A stretch of DNA of 7,801 nucleotides from NCBI GenBank assembly GCA_030377945.1, contig JAUCGD010000140.1:1-7801 (forward strand), in the 5' to 3' direction. The DNA is from Desulfobacterales bacterium HSG17. GTDB lineage: Bacteria > Desulfobacterota > Desulfobacteria > Desulfobacterales > Desulfococcaceae. Both the position numbers and the translations under genes were made by a program. A model generated the notes under the pieces. The model did not search any database and was not told the origin of the DNA. It was given only the letters and a program-made list of their open reading frames with translations. Positions 1-5,461 of the stretch are shown here, piece by piece (position 1 is the first letter of the stretch; each line of letters starts with the position of its first letter).

Positions 1-52
1 AAGAGTATGATATGAAGGTTTTTAAATAATGGGAATTGAAGAGTTTAGAAAT

Positions 53-82
53 AAAAAAAGCCTGAAAGTAAACTTTCAGGCT
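53..82 (-). terminator. Intrinsic terminator (distal of two) for the MauE/DoxX-rhodanese operon
   Basis: A perfect 10-bp inverted repeat (59-68 with 73-82) closes on a 4-nt loop. On the minus strand it is followed immediately by seven T residues (A-run 53-59 on the plus strand). This is a textbook rho-independent terminator in the minus direction. On the plus strand the stem is followed only by GATCTTT, so it is probably not bidirectional. The 52 bases to its left hold no gene I can support; at most they contain the last few codons of a plus-strand gene ending at position 29. Confidence 0.8.
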
Positions 83-110
83 GATCTTTAATATTTGAAT
101 ATCAAGTTTA

Positions 111-150
111 AAAAAACATTAAAGAGTGCCAAACTTTCAGTTTGGCACTC
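111..150 (-). terminator. Intrinsic terminator (proximal of two), just after the rhodanese stop
   Basis: A perfect 11-bp inverted repeat (124-134 with 140-150) has a 5-nt loop and begins 7 nt beyond the rhodanese stop codon. Minus-strand RNA downstream of the stem reads UUUAAUGUUUUUUU, an interrupted U tract, so termination here is probably weaker than at the second hairpin at 53-82. The two hairpins share the 10-mer AAACTTTCAG (70-79 and 131-140). Confidence 0.65.
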
Positions 151-156
151 CGTTAT

Positions 157-693
157 CTATTCCACTTCTTCAGTTTTATATCCAGCCCCTTTCCAGGCAT
201 AGATTCCGCCCGGATGACGGAGTACATTTTTATATCCAAGCTTAACTGCCCATGCTGCGCCGTTGTGGCTTCTGGTGCATTTAACAAATCCGCAATAGAA
301 TATAATGGTTTTATTTTTATCTGGTCCCATAAGAGCTTCAAAATCTTTTTGTGTTTTTCCGTCTGTTTCTTTGGTGTCCCAGCTTTCCATAGCCGGGATT
401 GGAAAAAGAAATTGTTTTGCACCTGGCACATGGGCTTTTTTGTAGCTGGCTTTAAAAGGCATGGTATCAACAACAAGAATATCTTTGTCTGAATCTATCA
501 TTTTTTTCAGAGCTTCTGTTGTTATAACATCATATCCTCCTCTCTGAACTTCTTTTACCAGTTTTACAGCACCTTGTTCTTTTTCCACTTCTTTTTCAAA
601 TTTATCCTTTGCAAGACAGATTCCATTCAGGTTTATGAAAAATATACTAAGAACTGCCAGAAAAAGAACGGTTTTAATAAAACGCATAATCAA
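157..693 (-). CDS. Periplasmic rhodanese-like domain protein
   Basis: A 178-residue single-domain rhodanese (sulfurtransferase fold) predicted to be exported. Residues 1-28 form a signal peptide: basic start, hydrophobic core at about 8-22, likely cleavage after CLA at 26-28. The domain spans about 54-172. The active-site loop is C134-GFVK-C139-T-R141, with C134 in the position of the persulfide-carrying cysteine; the second cysteine five residues on could form a disulfide with it. HNGAAWAVKLGY (143-154) and the PGGIYAWKGAGY end (161-172) match the rhodanese C-terminal pattern. It is the second gene of an operon with the MauE/DoxX-like gene. The start shown is TTG at 693, overlapping the upstream stop as TTGA, with AAGGAG 5 nt before it. 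ATG at 687 is the alternative, with 11-nt spacing. Sulfur donor and acceptor are unknown. A role in periplasmic sulfane-sulfur or thiol chemistry is inference. Confidence 0.9.
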   Translation of the reverse strand: MIMRFIKTVLFLAVLSIFFINLNGICLAKDKFEKEVEKEQGAVKLVKEVQRGGYDVITTEALKKMIDSDKDILVVDTMPFKASYKKAHVPGAKQFLFPIPAMESWDTKETDGKTQKDFEALMGPDKNKTIIFYCGFVKCTRSHNGAAWAVKLGYKNVLRHPGGIYAWKGAGYKTEEVE

Positions 694-1175
694 ATTTTCT
701 CCTTTAAATAATTATTTAATAAAGGCACCAGCCGTACAGGTTGAAAAGTACGGCTGAAACGCCAGGCATACAGATATATTATACCGGCCATCATGAGAAT
801 ATCCCGGTAAAGTGCAGGTCTTATACCCGCATATGCTCTGGATTCAGGATCTTCAGGTCCAAAGCATCCGCAATCCACATCAAGGCCCATATGTATTGCA
901 TATCCAAGAATCACAATAAAAACGATTAATAAAAAACAAATAGTTCCCAGACTTCCCCTGACATCAAATAAAAGTCCGACAGCAGCAATAACCTCAAGAC
1001 CGGGCAATAATACAGCAATCGGCATAAGTAATGATTCAGGGATTATACCATAGGCTTCTATAATAACGGCAAAAGACTGGGGATCAAAGAGCTTGCCTGC
1101 ACCTGCATAGAAAAATATCAACGCAAGTCCCCACCGTATCAGCCTGTATATTTTTTCAGACATTAAAAGCATCAT
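690..1175 (-). CDS. MauE/DoxX-family membrane protein with CGCFG motif
   Basis: A 161-residue integral membrane protein with four predicted helices (about 12-30, 49-70, 77-98, 121-138), the layout of the DoxX/MauE superfamily. GAGKLFDP (25-32) after helix 1 is typical of DoxX-like proteins. DCGCFG (101-106), in the loop after helix 3, gives a vicinal C102-x-C104 pair like that of MauE. MauE is needed to mature disulfide-rich methylamine dehydrogenase, and DoxX relatives include the membrane subunit of thiosulfate:quinone oxidoreductase. Here the gene precedes a periplasmic rhodanese, so electron or sulfur transfer between C102/C104 and the rhodanese cysteines is a reasonable inference. ATG at 1175 is the first of three close methionines (M1, M2, M5) and none has a convincing ribosome site. 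No methylamine dehydrogenase gene is nearby, so a mau function is unlikely. Confidence 0.85.
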   Translation of the reverse strand: MMLLMSEKIYRLIRWGLALIFFYAGAGKLFDPQSFAVIIEAYGIIPESLLMPIAVLLPGLEVIAAVGLLFDVRGSLGTICFLLIVFIVILGYAIHMGLDVDCGCFGPEDPESRAYAGIRPALYRDILMMAGIIYLYAWRFSRTFQPVRLVPLLNNYLKEKI

Positions 1176-1515
1176 GGTTAAATAGATTTTTTCTTATTTG
1201 AAATCAAATTGTTTAAATCAATAGGCAAGGGGTTAACCATAGGAATTATAGATAATTTTTAGGAAGAGTTTGATATAGTAAACCAAATCACAAGTTTGAA
1301 CACAAGCGGTTATGTGTATGGTTAGTGTAGAGACAAGGCATGCCTTGTCTCTACGAATTTACGAATGTATGATTTGGTGAACCAGGTTGTTACAAATTGA
1401 TTTTTTAAGATCATTTTGATAAATGCTGTTAAGGAAGCAGAGCTTTCAGGAATATGATTCCAGACGTGAGCCTGGGAATTATCAAGAAATATAATATTTA
1501 ATTTGGAGAACAAGA
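1176..1515. other. Divergent intergenic region between the MauE/DoxX gene and azlC
   Basis: These 340 bases contain no convincing gene. Apart from the palindromic element at 1282-1378, the visible items are weak. A TATAAT at 1490-1495 could be the azlC -10 box, but no good -35 lies at the right distance. A TATAAT on the minus strand (1245-1250) likewise lacks a -35 partner. A GGTTAACC palindrome lies at 1231-1238. Promoters for both flanking operons must lie here, but I cannot place them with confidence. Confidence 0.5.
1282..1378. repeat. Palindromic intergenic repeat with perfect 28-bp core
   Basis: The core at 1327-1354 is a perfect palindrome with 14-bp arms (GTAGAGACAAGGCA and its complement) and no loop, centred on the GCATGC at 1338-1343. 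An outer inverted 9-mer brackets it: ACCAAATCA at 1282-1290 and TGATTTGGT at 1370-1378, placed asymmetrically. The core is followed by a small duplication (ACGAATTT/ACGAATGT, 1353-1368). There is no T-run after the stem in either direction, so it is not an ordinary terminator. GTAGAGAC-type palindromes are known to me as dispersed intergenic repeats in other genomes, especially cyanobacteria; that this copy belongs to such a family is inference. Confidence 0.75.
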
Positions 1516-2214
1516 ATGTATCAGAAAATCCGATCAGGGTTTATTGCAAATCTGCCTGTTGCCGCCAGTGTGGGAGCTTACGGGAGTGTGCTTGGTGTGC
1601 TTGCTGTTCAGAAACATCTTAGCTGGCTGGAGCTTATGCTCATGAATCTTTCCATATTTGCAGGTTCTGCGCAATTTGTCATGGTGGATATGTGGTTTCC
1701 TCCACTTCCCATTGTGGAGATTACAATGGCTGTTTTAGTAATCAATCTGCGTTACCTGCTTATAGGTGCTTCATTAAGTTCTGTGTTCCAGGGTAAATCC
1801 TTGATGCACAAATTTGCAATAATGCATTTTGTTGCTGATGAAAACTGGGCAGTAACAATGGCTGCACACCGTAAAGGTGCTGCATCCACATATTTTTTAT
1901 TTGGGGGAGGACTTTGTGTCATGTCTGCATGGTGTTTTGGAACCATGCTTGGGCACAGGGTCGGAGCTGTGATTCAAAATCCTGAAGTCTATGCCCTGGA
2001 TTTTGCTTTTATTGCCGTGTTTACAGCCCTTGCATTCAGCCTGTGGCAGGGAAAAAAGGATATTTTGCCCTGGATAACTGCTGCTTTGTTTGCAATTATT
2101 GCTGAAAACTTTCTGCCGGGTAAATGGTATATTATTATTGGCGGAATCAGCGGCGCACTTGTATCTGCATTCCAGATAAAGGAGGATAATAATGCCAGAT
2201 GTACAGATTCATAA
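1516..2214 (+). CDS. azlC: AzlC family branched-chain amino acid exporter, large subunit
   Basis: A 232-residue inner-membrane protein and the large subunit of the AzlCD (BrnFE-type) permease, which exports leucine, isoleucine, valine or analogues such as azaleucine. Family motifs are in order: FAGSAQF (48-54), NLRYLL (77-82), ADENWAV (107-113) and ALDFAF (160-165). Hydrophobic segments cover most of the chain, notably about 12-31, 38-58, 64-86, 124-144, 158-176, 184-200 and 204-220. Length is normal for the family. The ATG at 1516 has GGAG 7 nt upstream (1504-1507). The final 23 bases overlap azlD and contain the azlD ribosome site, so the two are translationally coupled. The exact substrate cannot be read from sequence. 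No Lrp-type regulator is adjacent. Confidence 0.92.
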   Translation: MYQKIRSGFIANLPVAASVGAYGSVLGVLAVQKHLSWLELMLMNLSIFAGSAQFVMVDMWFPPLPIVEITMAVLVINLRYLLIGASLSSVFQGKSLMHKFAIMHFVADENWAVTMAAHRKGAASTYFLFGGGLCVMSAWCFGTMLGHRVGAVIQNPEVYALDFAFIAVFTALAFSLWQGKKDILPWITAALFAIIAENFLPGKWYIIIGGISGALVSAFQIKEDNNARCTDS

Positions 2215-2503
2215 TACGGTTTTGCTGACTATCGGTTTTTCTGCTTTGTTAACCTATTCCTTAAGAATCGGGGGGCTGCTTCTTGCAAGTAAGCTTCCTG
2301 CTTCAGGAAGGGTTAAATATTTCATGGATGCTCTGCCAGGAACCATTTTGCTTTCTCTTATTGCTCCGGGTGTTTTTTCAGCAGGTTTATGGGGAGGAAT
2401 AGCAGCTTTTTCAACTGCTGTGTGTACTTATAAAACCGGGAATGTATTTTTTTCAATGATTATCGGTGTTGTAATTGTTGCTGTAAGCCGTCAATTTTTA
2501 TGA
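2192..2503 (+). CDS. azlD: AzlD family branched-chain amino acid exporter, small subunit
   Basis: A 103-residue protein with about four membrane segments (8-33, 47-65, 67-80, 86-101) that partners AzlC in the exporter. Recognisable AzlD features are LRIGGLL (24-30), LPASGRVKYF (35-44) and the conserved ALPGTILLSLIAP stretch (47-59). A near-consensus ribosome site AAAGGAGG (2178-2185) sits 6 nt before the ATG, inside the end of azlC, giving a 23-nt gene overlap. The gene ends 3 nt from the stop of the convergent tolC-like gene, with no hairpin between them. Confidence 0.92.
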   Translation: MPDVQIHNTVLLTIGFSALLTYSLRIGGLLLASKLPASGRVKYFMDALPGTILLSLIAPGVFSAGLWGGIAAFSTAVCTYKTGNVFFSMIIGVVIVAVSRQFL

Positions 2504-2506
2504 TTA

Positions 2507-3775
2507 TTATTCAGAAACCTGGTCTGCCAGCAGCGCCTCTGCATTATTTAAAACCTCTATCCTGGCAAAATAAAGGCGCTGGAGTACAAAGCGGGTTTCT
2601 GCATAGGTCAGGTTAAATTCACCCAGCCGGGTCAGGGTTATGGTTCCTGCCCTGTACTGGCCCCTGGCATCTTCATAGTTTTCTCTGGAAAGTTCTACTG
2701 CCTGTTTTTGAAGTATTATCCGTTCTTCAAGAGATTTTATATTAATATTTATTTTTTCAACAGCTCCGATGATTTCTTTCCTGATTTTATTCAGTTTTTC
2801 CTCTGCAATTGTTAATTCTGATCTGGTTGAAGCTGTTTTAGCTTTGACACTGCCTCCGTCAAAAACATTCCAGGTTACCTGCAATCCGATATTCCATGAT
2901 TCATCTGAATCATCCCATTTTTCCCCTGAAGTTTTTAAAGATGATACCAGGGCAAGCTCTGGAAGTTTTTCTCCTTTGGTTATTTTATAATTGAGATGGG
3001 AAGCTTCAACCTGATTTTTAATTGAGTTTATGTCCAGAAGATTATCAGTGCTCACTGCCTGCCTGAGTTGTTTAAGGATTTCATTCATATCAGGTATGTT
3101 GTCAAGTTTTCCCTCAGGAATCCAGAGATCTTTATCTGCTTGTCTGCCTGTTGCAAGATTGAAGTTTATCAGGGCTGACTCATATGCTGCCTGCGCTGCT
3201 TTAAATTCGTCATTTGCAACATTCAGGCTTAATTGAGCCTGTCGCACATCCAGGGATGTAACCATGCCAACCTCCCGAAGATCTTTAGCATCATCAATCT
3301 CATTTTTGCGCTGCATGAGCCGGTCTTTGAGAATATCCAGCAGAGCCTGTTCCAGCAGAACCGAATCAAAGGAATTCTTTACATTTATTATAATATCTCG
3401 TTTCCCGGATGCATAGACAAGATCAGCCTTATTATAAATATTTTTTTCCAGGTCAAAACTATTCCATATCCGGCCTCCTGCATAAAGCAGCTGACTTGCC
3501 TCAATTCCTGTGGAAATATTGCGGTCAGGATTTTCAAAAAACGGGTTTTCTTCAGCATTGTCTCCCATTTCCATATGGCGGCCGTTTATATTAACCTGTG
3601 GTTTTGTAAATGCAACAGACTCCCTGGCATTTGCTTTCATGTTTTCAGAAGATTCACGGGCGATTTTAATATCTTCCGATTTTCCAAGAGCATATTCAAT
3701 TGCAGCCTCACGGGTTATTGCAGAAGATAAAGCAGGGATAAGAATAAACAGGATGACAATAAAAATATTTTTCAT
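2507..3775 (-). CDS. TolC family outer-membrane efflux protein
   Basis: A 422-residue outer-membrane factor, predicted to form the trimeric channel of a tripartite efflux or type I secretion system. The signal peptide is residues 1-19, with cleavage after SSA (17-19). The mature chain has the two-fold OEP repeat. The first half carries ASQLLYAGGR (93-102) before a beta/coil segment, then VGMVTSLDV (169-177). The second half carries LQVTWNVFDGGS (298-309), then the matching YRAGTITLTRL (374-384). The strand motif plus long-helix pattern is thus present in both halves. Length is typical. No periplasmic adaptor, RND pump or ABC exporter lies in the window, so this is an orphan whose partners are encoded elsewhere or beyond view. 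ATG at 3775 was chosen because it gives a complete signal peptide; only a weak GAG ribosome site precedes it. It could equally be called CusC/OprM-like, since substrate is not deducible. Confidence 0.92.
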   Translation of the reverse strand: MKNIFIVILFILIPALSSAITREAAIEYALGKSEDIKIARESSENMKANARESVAFTKPQVNINGRHMEMGDNAEENPFFENPDRNISTGIEASQLLYAGGRIWNSFDLEKNIYNKADLVYASGKRDIIINVKNSFDSVLLEQALLDILKDRLMQRKNEIDDAKDLREVGMVTSLDVRQAQLSLNVANDEFKAAQAAYESALINFNLATGRQADKDLWIPEGKLDNIPDMNEILKQLRQAVSTDNLLDINSIKNQVEASHLNYKITKGEKLPELALVSSLKTSGEKWDDSDESWNIGLQVTWNVFDGGSVKAKTASTRSELTIAEEKLNKIRKEIIGAVEKININIKSLEERIILQKQAVELSRENYEDARGQYRAGTITLTRLGEFNLTYAETRFVLQRLYFARIEVLNNAEALLADQVSE

Positions 3776-3811
3776 GATATTATCTCAAATTGTAAATAAA
3801 ATTTTTAAAAA

Positions 3812-3834
3812 TACCGGGAGTAAAACTCCAGGTA
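3812..3834 (-). repeat. Hairpin in the leader of the tolC-like gene
   Basis: An inverted repeat has inner arms GGAGT (3817-3821) and ACTCC (3825-3829) around an AAA loop. It is extended by TACC/GGTA across a single mismatch. It lies 37-60 bp before the ATG, probably inside the transcribed leader. There is no U-tract. The stem resembles two hairpins in the palindromic element just upstream (3932-3953 and 4031-4050), all of the form purine-rich arm, AGT/AAT, short A/T loop, complement. Confidence 0.5.
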
Positions 3835-3847
3835 CATGGTATAAATA

Positions 3848-3877
3848 ATTATATAAAAAGAATAGATAGACCAACAA
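3848..3877 (-). promoter_or_regulatory. Candidate promoter of the tolC-like gene
   Basis: On the minus strand a perfect TATAAT (3848-3853) is preceded by TTGTTG (3872-3877) with 18-bp spacing. An alternative just upstream pairs TTGACT (3887-3892) with TATCTA (3863-3868), also at 18 bp. Either would place the hairpin at 3812-3834 in the 5' untranslated leader. The region is very AT-rich, so chance matches are likely. Confidence 0.35.
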
Positions 3878-3895
3878 TAAGGAAAGAGTCAAAAA

Positions 3896-4079
3896 GAAAT
3901 GTTTGGCCTTGGTCATCCTTTGGTCCGGCAAGCACGGGAATAAATTCCCGCGCTACTTTCTATCGTCCCTACGGGACTTAAATAATTGATAAAAAAGTAT
4001 CTAAAGTCCCAGCGGGACGACAGAAAATAGCCCGGCAGTTTACTGCCGGGTGAAACGATGAGCATGGCCAAATGTTTTT
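3896..4079. repeat. Nested palindromic intergenic element (REP cluster/MITE-like)
   Basis: This stretch of about 180 bp between the acyltransferase stop and the tolC promoter is symmetric at several levels. Outer ends: 22-bp imperfect inverted repeats (3897-3918 and 4057-4078, 17 of 22 matching, sharing TTTGGCC). Inside are four hairpins. These are 3932-3953 (10-bp stem, one mismatch, AA loop); 3965-3977 and 4006-4018 (GTCCC/GGGAC, 3-nt loops), which together form an 18-bp inverted repeat with three central mismatches; and 4031-4050 (perfect 9-bp stem, TT loop). It encodes nothing and has no transposase, so any mobility would be in trans. It abuts the acyltransferase stop codon directly and may also act as that gene's terminator or mRNA stabiliser. 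Confidence 0.75.
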
Positions 4080-4685
4080 TCAGGCTAATATGGTTGAAAC
4101 CGGTGATTCAAGAGTTTTTTCAGGGTATTTGCCTGTAACATCTGAATAAAATGCTCTTATATCTTTCATATCATTTTTAATATTTCCTGTGGGCATAATT
4201 GTGGGTCCTATTCCCCCTGCTTTTCTGCCGTAATCAACATAACCCAGGACAATAGGAACACCTGCGCCATTGGCAATGTGGTAAAACCCGGTTTTCCAGT
4301 ACATGACTTTTTTACGTGTTCCTGAAGGAGGAACTATCAGCATCATTTTTTCAGTTTTTTCAAAAACATCTACCATCTGGCCGACAACATTGTTTGTTTT
4401 GCTTCTGTCAATGGGGATAGTTCCAAGCCATTTAAAAAAATAACCAAAGGGCCAGCGGAACAATTCTTTTTTTGCCATGATACGAACTTTCATGTTTAAA
4501 GAAAATGCCAGGAGCAAAGTAAATACATAATCCCAGTTTGAGGTATGGGGTGCAGCAATTATAACAGATTTTGAAATTTCAGGATCCTTGCCTTCTATTT
4601 TCCAGCCCATTGATTTTAAGATAAATCTGGCAAGCCAGCGGGTTAAAGTTATGATAACAGGGGTGTCAAAAATTGTGTAATTCAT
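4080..4685 (-). CDS. PlsC-like lysophospholipid acyltransferase family protein
   Basis: Member of the LPLAT/PlsC superfamily, which transfers acyl chains to glycerolipids or related acceptors at the inner membrane. Counting from the ATG at 4694: catalytic HTSNWD (HX4D; H50, D55), acceptor-site motif GTIPIDR (91-97), third block PPSGTR (122-127) and VPIVLGY (146-152). The third block normally reads EGTR; here serine replaces the glutamate. The WKTGFYHIA stretch (133-141) places it in a small subfamily with short proteins and no long N-terminal anchor. Two starts compete. ATG 4694 has AAAAGG touching it (zero spacing). ATG 4685 (M4) has AAGGATGGA at proper distance, so I chose 4685 (201 residues). 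The element at 3896-4079 begins right after its TGA. Three 18-bp repeats lie upstream. Substrate is not predictable; phosphatidic acid synthesis is only one option. Confidence 0.85.
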   Translation of the reverse strand: MNYTIFDTPVIITLTRWLARFILKSMGWKIEGKDPEISKSVIIAAPHTSNWDYVFTLLLAFSLNMKVRIMAKKELFRWPFGYFFKWLGTIPIDRSKTNNVVGQMVDVFEKTEKMMLIVPPSGTRKKVMYWKTGFYHIANGAGVPIVLGYVDYGRKAGGIGPTIMPTGNIKNDMKDIRAFYSDVTGKYPEKTLESPVSTILA

Positions 4686-4749
4686 AGATTCCATCCTTTT
4701 GTTATAAAGATTGTAAAAAATTAAAACCTATTGTTTAAATATTCTGCTA

Positions 4750-4810
4750 TTTTAAATATCCAGACTGTTTTAAATATCCAGACTGTTTTAAATATCCAGA
4801 CTGTTTTAAA
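4750..4810. repeat. Three 18-bp tandem repeats upstream of the acyltransferase gene
   Basis: The unit TTTTAAATATCCAGACTG occurs three times without any mismatch (4750-4767, 4768-4785, 4786-4803), followed by a partial copy TTTTAAA (4804-4810) and preceded by a decayed one around 4732-4749. The array lies 56-116 bp before the acyltransferase ATG at 4694, where its promoter should be. The rest of the 4695-4934 gap is AT-rich, with a TTTTACAAAA duplication near 4861-4880 and no gene. The repeat could be a multi-copy regulator site or a slippage-prone spacer; neither is proven. Confidence 0.85.
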
Positions 4811-4934
4811 CATAATAGTTCATAATATAAATTATTTAAAAATAACAGTTTATGTCTTGATTTTACAAAAATTTTACAAAAGGATGAAAGAGAATAATAA
4901 TTACAGGATGGTAATTGTTCACCAAAATGGTATA

Positions 4935-5318
4935 TCAGATAATTCCAGGATGACTGTCAATTTCTTCTTCAATGGCAATGGAATCAGGAGCATTATATCT
5001 GAGAATATTTTGAAGGTGAAAAAGGCTGTCCGGGTCAATTTTTGTAAATTTAACAGCAGTCATATTGTTTTCCGATCTTACAACTTCACCTTCAACCCAG
5101 ATACCAATATTATCATTGATTTCACTAAGTGTAATCCTTACAGAACATTTTATTCCTGTATTTAACTTATTATTTAACGGTAACAAACATCCGCCTATGC
5201 TGAGGTTAAAGATTTCATTTACTGTGTATGATTTATCTTCAACCTCTATCCTTGCTCCAATTTTAAATGGGATACGGGTAAATCGCCGTTTATTGTTCTC
5301 CACAATTATACCTTTCAT
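4935..5318 (-). CDS. PilZ domain protein (c-di-GMP receptor)
   Basis: A stand-alone PilZ domain of 127 residues or fewer. The c-di-GMP-binding signatures are both present: RRFTR (R11 to R15, RxxxR) near the N-terminus and NLSIGG (38-43, [D/N]xSxxG) after the first strands. Later strands include GIWVEGEVV (72-80) and MTAVKF (86-91), followed by a C-terminal helix and an acidic tail with IEEEI (115-119). Such proteins bind cyclic di-GMP and act on a partner in motility, exopolysaccharide or secretion. No partner, cyclase or phosphodiesterase gene is in view. The ATG at 5318 has no ribosome site. GTG at 5303 has AAAGG 7 nt upstream and would begin just before ENNKRRFTR, so it may be the real start. 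A repeat element ends 5 nt upstream of the ATG. Confidence 0.88.
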   Translation of the reverse strand: MKGIIVENNKRRFTRIPFKIGARIEVEDKSYTVNEIFNLSIGGCLLPLNNKLNTGIKCSVRITLSEINDNIGIWVEGEVVRSENNMTAVKFTKIDPDSLFHLQNILRYNAPDSIAIEEEIDSHPGII

Positions 5319-5323
5319 TTTTA

Positions 5324-5461
5324 TTGATAATTGATAGGTAAGTACCTACACATAAATTTCATAACATTTTTTGTAGGGGCAATCCCCCTGTGGTTGCCCG
5401 CCAGTCAAGGGCAGGCACAGGGGCCTGCCCCTACAAATTTTAGGTACTTAATAATTATCAA
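5324..5461. repeat. Palindromic intergenic element with double-hairpin core
   Basis: Nested inverted repeats fill the gap between uraA and the PilZ gene. Outer arms are TTGATAATT (5324-5332) and AATTATCAA (5453-5461). Next come AAGTACCTA (5340-5348) and TAGGTACTT (5441-5449). The core 5370-5437 is an imperfect inverted repeat of about 29 bp per arm, beginning TTTGTAGGGGCA. Each core arm is also its own hairpin: GGGCAA/TTGCCC (5377-5382, 5394-5399) and GGGCAGG/CCTGCCC (5409-5415, 5424-5430). The core is far more GC-rich than its surroundings. No T-run follows on the minus strand, so it is not a simple uraA terminator. GTAGGGGC-type palindromes recur in many bacterial genomes as dispersed repeats (general knowledge, not searched). 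Confidence 0.75.

Noticed and set aside
1..52. End of a plus-strand gene at the left edge
   Set aside because: One frame is open to a TAA at 27-29, but eight or nine codons are too few to support a gene.
1322..1513. 63-codon minus-strand open frame upstream of azlC
   Set aside because: Its 3' third is translated from the palindromic repeat, no ribosome site or recognisable domain is present, and it occupies the place where the azlC promoter should be.
3233..3730. 165-codon plus-strand open frame
   Set aside because: Antisense to the tolC-like gene, with cysteine-rich, motif-free composition typical of a shadow frame.
4750..4810. CRISPR array
   Set aside because: The 18-bp units are directly adjacent with no spacers, and no cas genes are present.
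4896..4919. Inverted repeat after the PilZ gene as a terminator
   Set aside because: The stem has a mismatch on the minus strand, is AT-rich, and no U-tract follows it.
4731..5165. 144-codon plus-strand open frame with NIQTVL repeats
   Set aside because: The repeats come from the 18-bp tandem array, and the rest runs antisense through the PilZ gene, which has clear conserved motifs on the other strand.
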